From Saccharicrinis sp963663905 (GTDB taxonomy: Bacteria; Bacteroidota; Bacteroidia; Bacteroidales; Marinilabiliaceae), in the NCBI GenBank assembly GCA_963663905.2, contig OY760657.1:1860001-1924000 (forward strand): a DNA stretch of 64,000 nucleotides, given 5' to 3'. Shown here piece after piece: positions 10,018 to 18,084 of the stretch (position 1 is its first letter; each line of letters starts with the position of its first letter). The notes under the pieces are model-generated. The model searched no databases. It was not told where the DNA came from and saw nothing but the letters and a program-made list of their open reading frames with translations. The position numbers and the translations under genes were made by a program.

Positions 10018-11325
10018 ATGAAAGAGATTGTTTCTAAGGCTATTAAATATCTAACTGAAGATATTTGGCGAATACAGAAATTTCAACTTTCTCGTCCACA
10101 TGTCCTTATAATAAATACTTTACGTATTTTATATTTAGCAATTAAAGGTTTTATTTACGATAAATGTCAACAGAAAGCCTCTGCACTGACCTTTTATTCA
10201 TTAATGTCTGTTGTGCCGTTAGTAGCTTTATTGTATGGTATCGCTTTAGGTTTTGGCTTTGATGAAACATTAAAAGCTGAATTAACCCAGCAAATGACCG
10301 GGCAGGAGGAAGTACTTAAATATATTCTTGATATAGCAGAAAAGTATGTTAAAAGCACCAAAAATGGTGTTATTATCGGTGTTGGATTGGTAATACTATT
10401 TTGGTCAGTAATGCAGGTATTAGGCAATATTGAGCAAAGTTTTAATGATATATGGGAAGTTAACCGATCTAGAAGTTTTGCTCGTAAATTTACAGATTAT
10501 TTGGCATTAATGGTCGTTGCTTTCCTATTTCTTGTATCAAGTAGCAGTATGGTAGTTTTTGTTTCAGCCAAAATTAATAATTATGAAGCATTAAGCTATG
10601 TAGGTAAAATTCTATCAATGTATATGCCATATGTAATCATTTGTTTTGCATTTACAATGTTGATATCAATAATGCCTAATACTAAAGTTAATTTCTTTTC
10701 AGCATTGGTTGGTGGTGTTGTAGCTGGTGTTTTATTTCAGATATTACAATATTATTTCATTAATTTTATGGTTGGGGTATCCCGCTATAATGCGATATAT
10801 GGTAGTTTTGCCGCTCTACCTTTATTTTTATTCTGGATGCAAACCAGTTGGTTAATAGTAATGTTTGGTGCAGAAATTTCGTTTGCGGTTCAAAATGTTA
10901 ATAGTTTTGAGTTTGAAAGAGATACTAAGAATGTAAGTGTTGAGTATAAAAGAGTTGTTGCACTTTTGGTATGCTATGAAATTATTAAACGTTTTGAAAA
11001 GGGAGAGGACCCAGTCAATTCATTAAAGTTATCTGTTTGTTTAAAATTACCAATTCGTTTAATCAATGAAATATTATTTGATTTGGTTAAGAGTAAAGTA
11101 TTGATTGAAGTTGTTAGTGAATCAGAGGGAGAGACGTCATTTCAGCCCGCTATAGATATAAATAAGCTGACTATTTCTGCTGTATTGAATATGCTGGAAA
11201 CCACAGGTAGTAAAAATCTGCATTTTGAGGAAACTGAAGATTTAATTAAGGTGAAAAATGTTGTTAAACGATTCAAGCAAATTCGTTTTGAAGCTCCTGA
11301 AAATGTATTACTTAAAGATTTATAA
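10018..11325 (+). CDS. YihY/virulence factor BrkB family inner-membrane protein
   Basis: A 435-residue protein. The core (about 30-300) has six predicted membrane segments and the family signature around KCQQKASALTFYSLMSVVPL and YGSFAALPLFLFWMQTSWLIVMFGAEISFA. YihY was once called RNase BN; that activity belongs to another gene, and the true function of the family (possibly transport) is unsettled. Residues about 300-435 form a soluble tail with a winged-helix look (VALLVCYEIIKRF..., LKLPIRLINEILFDLVKSKVLIEV), found in the longer members of the family. It follows rnpB by 67 bases and ends at a strong terminator. Family assignment is firm and function is not. Confidence 0.92.
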   Translation: MKEIVSKAIKYLTEDIWRIQKFQLSRPHVLIINTLRILYLAIKGFIYDKCQQKASALTFYSLMSVVPLVALLYGIALGFGFDETLKAELTQQMTGQEEVLKYILDIAEKYVKSTKNGVIIGVGLVILFWSVMQVLGNIEQSFNDIWEVNRSRSFARKFTDYLALMVVAFLFLVSSSSMVVFVSAKINNYEALSYVGKILSMYMPYVIICFAFTMLISIMPNTKVNFFSALVGGVVAGVLFQILQYYFINFMVGVSRYNAIYGSFAALPLFLFWMQTSWLIVMFGAEISFAVQNVNSFEFERDTKNVSVEYKRVVALLVCYEIIKRFEKGEDPVNSLKLSVCLKLPIRLINEILFDLVKSKVLIEVVSESEGETSFQPAIDINKLTISAVLNMLETTGSKNLHFEETEDLIKVKNVVKRFKQIRFEAPENVLLKDL

Positions 11326-11328
11326 AAG

Positions 11329-11360
11329 AAAAAAGCTTCTATGAAAATAGAAGCTTTTTT
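11329..11360 (+). terminator. Strong intrinsic terminator of the yihY-like gene
   Basis: A 14-bp perfect stem (AAAAAAGCTTCTAT with ATAGAAGCTTTTTT) is closed by a GAAA tetraloop and ends in a run of T. It begins 4 bases after the stop codon. Confidence 0.93.
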
Positions 11361-11394
11361 TATGACGGCCGCATCAATCATGGATTATTTAAAC

Positions 11395-11408
11395 TCCTGT
11401 ATACAGGA
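11395..11408. promoter_or_regulatory. 14-bp perfect palindrome, possible operator
   Basis: TCCTGTATACAGGA reads the same on both strands. It lies in the 379-base gap between the yihY-like gene and the exonuclease gene, followed at 11420-11439 by two near-identical tandem copies of GTAATCCTC. The size suits a dimeric repressor site, but no regulator is encoded next to it and it sits about 300 bases from the next start codon. Between it and 11640 the gap holds a chance-looking 83-codon frame and otherwise nothing I recognise. Confidence 0.3.
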
Positions 11409-11704
11409 TTTGAGTGTTTGTAATCCTCGGTAATCCTCCGTATCAAAATGATAACCCGAAGGTGAGGCCCGCCCTTAAACTACATAACTTTACTCGGTTC
11501 TATTGTAGTGTTGAGTTTAACAATCTAAATAAAACTGATGCGGTTTATTTTGTATCAACCTTACATAACAAAAGTAGTTTATTTTTTTCTTACAGCCAAG
11601 AATTATCAAGGGTTTTGGTGAATTTTCAGGCTATAATTTTAAAGTATTTTTTGGTAAGATTTTAACAAATGTTTTTCTTTGCACATTACCAGAAAGTTAG
11701 AAGA

Positions 11705-13069
11705 ATGTATGCAATAATAGATATTGAAACAACGGGAGGAAATTTTAGAAATGGAAAGATTACTGAAATAGCTATTTATATTCATGATGGTAAAAATATA
11801 ATTAAGGAGTTTGTTTCATTAATTAATCCAGAGCAGATTATTCCTCTTCATATTACTCAACTTACAGGAATTACAAACGAAATGGTAGCAAATGCTCCTA
11901 AGTTCTACGAAATAGCAAAAAACATAGTTGAGATTACTGAGGATTGCATATTTGTAGCTCATAATTCTTCTTTTGATTATGGATTTATAAAAGAGGAGTT
12001 TAAATCTCTTGGATATGTCTTTAATCGTGATACTCTTTGTACTGTAAAACTTAGTAGGAAAATACTTCCTGGATTTAAATCGTACAGTTTAGGAAATATA
12101 TGTCAAGAATATGGTATAGAAAATAATGCCAGACACAGAGCTGCAGGTGATGCTTATGCAACAGTAAAACTCTTTGAAATTTTACTTGATAAAAACAATG
12201 GTCCGTTATTACCTTTAAATGGTAATAGTTTCTTGTCAGCTAAAGATTTACATCCAACATTAGATATAAACCAAATAAAATCTTTACCTGAGGAAACTGG
12301 GGTGTATTACTTTTTCAATGATAAGGATGATTTAATCTATATAGGAAAGAGTAATAATATTAAGAAACGTGTATTATCTCATTTGAGTAGTGTTAAAACA
12401 CAAAAAGCTCAGCGAATGAAAGTGGATATTGCACGTATTGATTATTATGTGACAGGTAGTGAATTAATTGCCTTACTTAAAGAATCAGAAGATATTAAAG
12501 CGCAACGACCTGTATATAATAAAGCACAAAAGAAAAGTAAGGTAAATTACGGCTTATATTATTTTAAGGATAGAAAAGGTTATATACGTTTTAATATTTT
12601 AAAAAACGATGGTAAAACAACTCCTTTATACTCTTTTGAATCAATGGCAGAAGCTAAAGACTATATGTATATTCAAATTGAGAAATTTAGATTATGTCAG
12701 AAATTATGTGGATTAAGTGATTCTTCTGGAAGTTGTTTTCAATATCAGATTAAGCTATGTAATGGAGCCTGTATTGGAGAAGAAGATTATGTAACTTATA
12801 ATAAACGTGCTCAGGAATTTATTAGTAATGTTACATTTTTTGACAATAATATGATTATTCAGGATAAAGGGAGATCAAAAAATGAAACTTCAGTTGTTAT
12901 AATAAATGGGGGGATTTATATTGGTTATGGTTGGCTTGAAAACAATCAATCTTATAACAAAGAACAAATTTTGGATATGATTTCTGTAAAGAAAGATACC
13001 ATGGATGCTCGTTTAATTATTAAAAGGCTATTGTCAGTAAATAAGAGTTTAAAGGTTAAACGATATTAG
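11705..13069 (+). CDS. DnaQ-like 3'-5' exonuclease fused to a GIY-YIG nuclease
   Basis: The protein is 454 residues from the ATG at 11705; the frame runs 36 bases further up to 11669, but a plausible promoter (TTTTTTGG, 20 bases, TTTCTTTG ending at 11681) overlaps that site, and the exonuclease fold begins right at MYAIIDIETTG. Residues 1-165 are a DEDDh exonuclease: DIETTG (motif I), HNSSFDYGF (motif II), and HRAAGDA (motif III with the catalytic His and Asp). Residues about 190-285 are a GIY-YIG domain (ETGVYYF, LIYIGKSNNIKKRVLSHL). The tail has a UvrC/Cho-like Cys-rich segment (LCQKLCGL, QIKLCNGACIG). The fusion is known in bacteria as the DNA polymerase III epsilon-like/UvrC-like family and is thought to work in DNA repair. 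The substrate is not known. Confidence 0.9.
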   Translation: MYAIIDIETTGGNFRNGKITEIAIYIHDGKNIIKEFVSLINPEQIIPLHITQLTGITNEMVANAPKFYEIAKNIVEITEDCIFVAHNSSFDYGFIKEEFKSLGYVFNRDTLCTVKLSRKILPGFKSYSLGNICQEYGIENNARHRAAGDAYATVKLFEILLDKNNGPLLPLNGNSFLSAKDLHPTLDINQIKSLPEETGVYYFFNDKDDLIYIGKSNNIKKRVLSHLSSVKTQKAQRMKVDIARIDYYVTGSELIALLKESEDIKAQRPVYNKAQKKSKVNYGLYYFKDRKGYIRFNILKNDGKTTPLYSFESMAEAKDYMYIQIEKFRLCQKLCGLSDSSGSCFQYQIKLCNGACIGEEDYVTYNKRAQEFISNVTFFDNNMIIQDKGRSKNETSVVIINGGIYIGYGWLENNQSYNKEQILDMISVKKDTMDARLIIKRLLSVNKSLKVKRY

Positions 13070-13075
13070 ATTTTA

Positions 13076-13462
13076 TCAAGAAGGATATGTTTCTTTTTTT
13101 ACAATAAAACGTTCGTGTGCTCCTATTGCAATTATATCCTTCTGCTCATTAAAGAAAGCAAAATCAAAAAAGAGTTTTTCTTCTTCTATAAATTTTAAAT
13201 GAACCGAACAAGATATTTTTTCTTCTTTGCCTATAGGAAGTAAATGCTTAATGTTTATTTCAGCACTAACAGATGTAAACTCCTCAGGTATACGTTCATC
13301 TATTAATTCGCATATTACTTTCTCCATAAAAATGATAAGAGATGGAGTAGCAATATACTCAATATCCCCAGTCTTTAAATATGAAGCAAGTTCTTCCTTT
13401 TTTACAAAGAAATCCTTGGAATGCTGAAAGCCTTGTTTTAAGTATTGGTTGAACTCAATCAT
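13076..13462 (-). CDS. Thioesterase-like hot-dog protein
   Basis: A 128-residue protein starting at MIEFNQYLKQGF; the frame extends 13 codons upstream to a TTG, which looks unused. The segment TGDIEYIATPSLIIFMEKVICELID followed by SVSAEINIKHLLPIGKEEKISCSVHL resembles the FlK-like fluoroacetyl-CoA thioesterase group within the hot-dog fold (helix with Thr-Pro and Glu, then the strand with KHL.P). Members hydrolyse acyl-CoA or act as scaffolds; the substrate here is unknown. It is convergent with the exonuclease gene, 6 bases apart, and lies 80 bases downstream of prfC on the same strand, so it may be co-transcribed with prfC. Confidence 0.75.
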   Translation of the reverse strand: MIEFNQYLKQGFQHSKDFFVKKEELASYLKTGDIEYIATPSLIIFMEKVICELIDERIPEEFTSVSAEINIKHLLPIGKEEKISCSVHLKFIEEEKLFFDFAFFNEQKDIIAIGAHERFIVKKETYPS

Positions 13463-13542
13463 TAGTTTGAAATTTAGATAAATATTATACCTAAATTTCA
13501 AAAAAATGTTTGATTTTTACTGATGTTTTATGATAAAAAACA

Positions 13543-15120
13543 TTAAAATTCACTAGTAAAGTGAAAATTAATATCTTCAAAATTTTGTTGAGCAAGTTGT
13601 AACATGTATGACGAATCAGCTAAAAACACATCTCTGCCTTGCTTATCTTTTGCCATGTATTGATTTTTTCGTCTCTTAAAATCAGCCAATTGAGCAGCAT
13701 TATCAGACTTAATCCAACAAGCCTTGTAAAGATTAATTGGTTCGTATCTACACTTGGCATTATATTCATGCTCTAATCGGTATTCAATAACTTCAAACTG
13801 TAATGCGCCAACAGTACCAATTATTTTTCGTCCATTAAATTGACTTGTAAATAACTGAGCGACACCTTCGTCCATTAATTGGTCAATACCTTTAGCAAGT
13901 TGCTTTGATTTCATTGGATCAGCATTCTCAATATATCTGAATAGTTCAGGAGAAAAGCTAGGTAATCCTTTAAAATTAATTTTCTCACCAGCAGTTATTG
14001 TATCTCCAATAATAAAATTACCAGAATCAGGTAAACCAACAATATCTCCAGGGTATGCTTCTTCGATAATATTTTTCTTTTCTGCCATAAAAGCAGTAGG
14101 ACTTGAGAACTTAAAGTTTTTACCTTGTCGTACGTGAAGGTAATTTGTATTTCTTTCAAATTTCCCTGAACATATTTTTACAAAGGCAATTCTGTTTCTA
14201 TGATTAGGATCCATGTTAGCATGGATTTTGAATACAAATCCTGTAAATTTATCTTCATCTGGTGAAACAACTCTTTGAATAGTTTCTGATGGTTGCGGAT
14301 GTGGTGCAATTTCAATGAAACAGTTTAATAGCTCGTTAACACCAAAGTTATTTAAGGCACTACCGAAGAAAACAGGAGCTAACTCACCTTTTAAGTATTC
14401 AGCAACTTCAAATTCAGGATAAACGCCTTCAACCAATTCCAATTCTTCTCTTAAAACAAAAGATGCATCTTCACCAATATGATTTTCTAATTCAGGACTA
14501 TTAACATCCGAAAAAGCAATACTTTCCTGAAGAGTTTGTTTACTTGCTTCAAATAAATTTAAGTTTGATTCCCATATATTGTATACCCCTTTAAAAGAAG
14601 GTCCATTACCAATAGGCCAGCTTAAAGGACGAACACTAATTTTTAATTCTTCTTCAATCTCATCCAGAACATCAAAAGCATCCTTACTTGGTCTATCCAT
14701 TTTATTGATAAAAACCATAACAGGCGTTTTTCTCATTCTACAAACCTCCATTAGTTTTCTGGTTTGAGCCTCAACTCCTTTTGCAGCATCAACTACTATA
14801 ATAACACTATCAACGGCAGTTAATGTTCTAAATGTATCTTCAGCAAAATCCTGGTGACCCGGAGTATCCAGGATATTCACTTTATGCTCCTTATATTCAA
14901 AACCCATTACAGAAGTGGCTACAGAGATTCCACGCTGTTTCTCGATTTCCATAAAGTCAGAAGTTGCAGTTTTCTTTATTTTATTAGATTTTACAGCTCC
15001 CGCTACATGAATAGCTCCCCCAAATAAAAGTAATTTCTCGGTTAATGTTGTTTTTCCGGCATCAGGGTGACTAATTATGGCAAATGTTCTTCTCTTTTTT
15101 ATCTCTTGAATTAAGCTCAT
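13543..15120 (-). CDS. prfC: Peptide chain release factor 3 (RF3)
   Basis: A 525-residue translational GTPase that removes RF1/RF2 from the ribosome after peptide release. Visible motifs: P-loop SHPDAGKTTLTEK (about 18-30), switch I region ending EKQRGISVATSV, DTPGHQDF (G3) and NKMD (G4). The sequence after the G domain, including FTGFVFKIHANMDPNHRNRIAFVKICSGKF and VGALQFEVIEYRLEHEYNAKC, is specific to RF3 rather than to EF-G or LepA. Length is as usual (about 525-530). It is a single gene read away from the PHP phosphatase, with a TAAATTTG box upstream. Confidence 0.98.
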   Translation of the reverse strand: MSLIQEIKKRRTFAIISHPDAGKTTLTEKLLLFGGAIHVAGAVKSNKIKKTATSDFMEIEKQRGISVATSVMGFEYKEHKVNILDTPGHQDFAEDTFRTLTAVDSVIIVVDAAKGVEAQTRKLMEVCRMRKTPVMVFINKMDRPSKDAFDVLDEIEEELKISVRPLSWPIGNGPSFKGVYNIWESNLNLFEASKQTLQESIAFSDVNSPELENHIGEDASFVLREELELVEGVYPEFEVAEYLKGELAPVFFGSALNNFGVNELLNCFIEIAPHPQPSETIQRVVSPDEDKFTGFVFKIHANMDPNHRNRIAFVKICSGKFERNTNYLHVRQGKNFKFSSPTAFMAEKKNIIEEAYPGDIVGLPDSGNFIIGDTITAGEKINFKGLPSFSPELFRYIENADPMKSKQLAKGIDQLMDEGVAQLFTSQFNGRKIIGTVGALQFEVIEYRLEHEYNAKCRYEPINLYKACWIKSDNAAQLADFKRRKNQYMAKDKQGRDVFLADSSYMLQLAQQNFEDINFHFTSEF

Positions 15121-15144
15121 ATTCTGTAATTATAAAAACGAGCG

Positions 15145-15152
15145 CAAATTTA
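15145..15152 (-). promoter_or_regulatory. -7 box of the prfC promoter
   Basis: On the minus strand the sequence reads TAAATTTG, an exact TAnnTTTG match, 25 bases upstream of the prfC start codon. A -33 TTTG at the usual spacing is not evident. Confidence 0.5.
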
Positions 15153-15323
15153 ATTAATGTATTGATATTTTGAAGTATTGAAACCTACTTTTTGTCTTAT
15201 GAGAGAATACAGTTTATGATTTAATCTTAAAAAGTACATTTTCTTCATTATTTATAAGCATAGCATTTGATATTATATAAAATTATTTGATTTTTATGGT
15301 TCAAAATCGTAAAACGTTAATAT

Positions 15324-16187
15324 ATGATATGGACCAATTATCACGGACATTGTAATTATTGCGATGGGAATGGAAAAATTGAGGAGTATATAAAAAAGGC
15401 TATTGAATTAAAAATGCCTGTGATTGGAATTTCCTCTCATGCACCTGTTCCTTTTGATTGTTTTTGGACAATGAAAGAAGAGAATTTACATAGTTATGAT
15501 AAAGAAGTTGACCGATTAAAAGATCAATATTCAAAAGAAATTAATATTCTAAAGGCTTTAGAGTTAGATTACATACCGGAATTTGGAGGATTTAATAAGA
15601 GAGTTCTTGATAATATAAATTTAGACTATCGTATTGGAAGCATTCATTTTATAGATCGTTTAAGTAATGGTAATTTTTGGGGAATTGATGGAAGTTTTGA
15701 AGAATTTAAACTAGGATTATTAGATATATTTAAAAACGACATTAAAGCTGCAGTAAAACGTTTTTATGAATTAGCCAAAGAAATGATTAACAGCGAGGAG
15801 TTTGAAATTATTGGTCATTTTGATAAAATAAAAATGCATAACGTAGTTGAGCCTTTATTTGACGAGTCTGAAGATTGGTATTTACAAGAAGTTGAAGCAG
15901 TAATCAAATTAATAAAGCAAAAAAACATTATTGTAGAGATTAATACAAAATCCTTCGAAAAGAATAGATTACTATTTCCAGGATTGGAATTATTTCCAAT
16001 GTTAAAAAAATATGATGTGCCAATAACCATAAATAGTGATGCTCATTTTCCGGATAAGTTACAATCTTCATATGTAGAAGTAGCAGAGCTTTTAAGTAAG
16101 ACTGGAATAAATATTTTAAGAGAATATAAATATGGTGAATGGTGTGATATTGAATTTACTAAAGAAGGATTAAAATGGAACAATTAG
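15324..16187 (+). CDS. PHP-domain phosphatase, histidinol-phosphatase (HisJ) type
   Basis: A 287-residue protein with the PHP metal site: NYHGHCNYCDG near the N-terminus (HxH), GISSHAP (about 38-44), a Glu in ALELDYIPE (about 76), IGSIHF (about 107), and IGHFDKIK and SDAHFP towards the C-terminus. These are the His, Asp and Glu ligands of the trinuclear metal centre, and the order and spacing match HisK/HisJ-type histidinol-phosphatases, which dephosphorylate histidinol phosphate in histidine synthesis. No other his gene is near, so another phosphate monoester is possible. The stop lies 13 bases inside the following acetyltransferase gene, implying translational coupling. Confidence 0.85.
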   Translation: MIWTNYHGHCNYCDGNGKIEEYIKKAIELKMPVIGISSHAPVPFDCFWTMKEENLHSYDKEVDRLKDQYSKEINILKALELDYIPEFGGFNKRVLDNINLDYRIGSIHFIDRLSNGNFWGIDGSFEEFKLGLLDIFKNDIKAAVKRFYELAKEMINSEEFEIIGHFDKIKMHNVVEPLFDESEDWYLQEVEAVIKLIKQKNIIVEINTKSFEKNRLLFPGLELFPMLKKYDVPITINSDAHFPDKLQSSYVEVAELLSKTGINILREYKYGEWCDIEFTKEGLKWNN

Positions 16188-16651
16188 CTTATATATTTGA
16201 AATTATAAATATTAATAACGTAGACCATGTAAATGCGCTTAAAGCGTTAATGAATGAATATATGTTAGATGATATGGGATTAGGTTCTGCATTACCAACT
16301 GAATTAGGGGAAAAGATTATAGAAGGACTTAAAATACAAAATAATTATACAGGATTTCTACTTAAATGTGGTAATGAATATGTTGCTTTAGCTAATTGTT
16401 TTATTGGATTTTCTACCTTCAAAGCTAAACAATTGCTTAATATTCATGATTTTGTTGTTACACCAGAATATAGACGAAAAGGAGCAGGCTACAAATTGTT
16501 AAATTCAATTACAAAATATAGCAAGGATAAGAACTATGGAAAAGTAACGCTGGAAGTAAGAAAAGATAATGAAAAGGCTATGAATTTATATATAAAAGCT
16601 GGTTTTAAGGATTGTAATCCAAGAATGTATTTTTGGGAAAATATCTTATGA
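16175..16651 (+). CDS. GNAT family N-acetyltransferase
   Basis: A 158-residue protein with the acetyl-CoA site: NIHDFVVTPEYRRKGAGYKLL (motif A, with the R/Q-x-x-G-x-G/A core as RRKGAG) and the later KVTLEVRKDNEKAMNLYIKAGF, typical of GNAT motif B. The start overlaps the end of the PHP phosphatase gene by 13 bases in another frame. Substrate unknown; a peptide-Nalpha or small-molecule amine acetylase are both possible. Confidence 0.9.
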   Translation: MEQLAYIFEIININNVDHVNALKALMNEYMLDDMGLGSALPTELGEKIIEGLKIQNNYTGFLLKCGNEYVALANCFIGFSTFKAKQLLNIHDFVVTPEYRRKGAGYKLLNSITKYSKDKNYGKVTLEVRKDNEKAMNLYIKAGFKDCNPRMYFWENIL

Positions 16652-17027
16652 TAGGTATAAATATTAAATAACTATTAATATTTATTTATCTGTTAATTTA
16701 ATAACAGAATGTTTAGTTAATGTTCCACTTTATTGATTAATTGTATATAAGCCTTGATGAATTGAGTAATTAGATTGATAAAATTAAAGGAGATCAGTGA
16801 TTATATGATTTAGTTTATTTGTATTAATGAATATAAATTCTATTTTTACGCATCGAATTTTCATTTAACATTTTTTATTATGTAACATTTTATTATTAAG
16901 GTCGTAATAAGTAACATAAATCTAAAATGTTAGAAGTAATTTGAATGAAGATTGAGTGTAAATCTATTTTACATTCATATAATTAAAGAAAAATTATTTG
17001 GCACAATACAAGTAAAATAATCAAATC
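16652..17027. other. AT-rich intergenic region before the M23 peptidase gene
   Basis: 376 bases with no credible gene on either strand. A short inverted repeat, TGTAAA/TTTACA around TCTAT, lies at about 16957-16973, some 55 bases before the peptidase start, and could be an operator or a short hairpin in the leader. No clear TAnnTTTG box was found near the start codon. Confidence 0.4.
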
Positions 17028-17999
17028 ATGGCTAACAGTAAATATATATATGATCCGGAAACTCTAAGCTATATTCCTGTTGAGAATACCTTAAAATCTA
17101 AATTAAAGAAATTAATCCCTTATGCTATAGGAGGTACCTTAGTTGGTATTGGATGTTTTGTAACTATTGCAATGGTTTATTCCACTCCAAAAGAGAAAGT
17201 TCAAGCTCAGCAGATTAAAGATATGAAATCAAGACAAGAGGTTTTCATTGAAAGATTAAATGAAGCTGACCAAAAATTGAATCAATTGGCTGTTTTGGAT
17301 GATAGTTTATACAGAACTATGTTGGGAGCTTCTCCATTAGATTCTGCTCAAAGAATTGCTGGTACAGGGGGTAGTGATAATTTTTCGGAAATGATTAATT
17401 CAAATATTCCTGCAGAAATTATTGATTCATATAAAAAACTCGATCACTTAGTTGCTAAAATGAATGTTCAGGAATCTTCATATTCTGAATTATTTACTAA
17501 GGCTGTTAGAAATGGTGATCGTTTGCAACATTTACCTGCAATAATTCCAATTTCGAATTGGGATTTAAAATATATAGGTTCAGGATTTTCACCTCGTCGT
17601 TTTCACCCTATACTTAAGCGATGGAGACAACACGAAGGTATTGATTTTATAGCCACTGTTGGAACTGATATTTATGCAGCTGCTGATGGTGTTGTTAAAA
17701 GCGCCAGATTATCAGATAGTTTTGGTAGAGTGGTTGAAATAGATCATGGTTATGGAATTACAACATTATATGCTCATATGAGTAAATTTGAAGTGAAATA
17801 TGGAGATAAAGTAAAAAGAGGCCAGATAATTGGACATGTTGGTAATACAGGTTTAAGTGCAGGTCCACACCTTCATTATGAAGTTCATCTAAATAATAAT
17901 CCTGTAGATCCGGCAAATTACTTTTTTCATGATTTAACTCCCAAAGAATACAGAGCTGTTATGGATAAAGCAGCAAGTATAGAAACTTGTATGGAATAG
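17028..17999 (+). CDS. M23 family metallopeptidase (LytM-type) with one membrane anchor
   Basis: A 323-residue protein. A short cytoplasmic N-terminus is followed by one membrane segment (about 25-50, LIPYAIGGTLVGIGCFVTIAMVY), a helical, coiled-coil-like stretch (about 55-160) and a C-terminal M23 domain (about 185-300). Zinc ligands are visible as HEGIDF (H-x3-D) and HLHYEVH (H-x-H), with AADGVVKSA, GYGITTLYAHM and GQIIGHVGNTG in between, as in active LytM proteins. It therefore probably cuts peptidoglycan cross-links in the periplasm or activates amidases during growth or division. It stands alone, with a terminator after the stop codon. Confidence 0.95.
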   Translation: MANSKYIYDPETLSYIPVENTLKSKLKKLIPYAIGGTLVGIGCFVTIAMVYSTPKEKVQAQQIKDMKSRQEVFIERLNEADQKLNQLAVLDDSLYRTMLGASPLDSAQRIAGTGGSDNFSEMINSNIPAEIIDSYKKLDHLVAKMNVQESSYSELFTKAVRNGDRLQHLPAIIPISNWDLKYIGSGFSPRRFHPILKRWRQHEGIDFIATVGTDIYAAADGVVKSARLSDSFGRVVEIDHGYGITTLYAHMSKFEVKYGDKVKRGQIIGHVGNTGLSAGPHLHYEVHLNNNPVDPANYFFHDLTPKEYRAVMDKAASIETCME

Positions 18000-18036
18000 A
18001 TATTAATCATTCAACACAATATAATTTATCGAATTT

Positions 18037-18067
18037 AAAAAGGAATCTGTTATTGATTCCTTTTTTT
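18037..18067 (+). terminator. Intrinsic terminator of the M23 peptidase gene
   Basis: AAAAAGGAATC pairs with GATTCCTTTTT across a 7-base loop and runs into seven T. The A-run on the left arm means that it could also stop transcription arriving from the convergent gene ending at 18085. Confidence 0.9.
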
Positions 18068-18084
18068 GTTAAAGCATATTTATA

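Noticed and set aside
11414..11665. An 83-codon frame starting at GTG and reading NPPYQ near its start, as in DNA methyltransferases
   Set aside because: Only the tetrapeptide fits; the rest shows no methyltransferase features, the start is a weak GTG after a palindrome, and the frame is crossed by AT-rich promoter-like sequence of the next gene.
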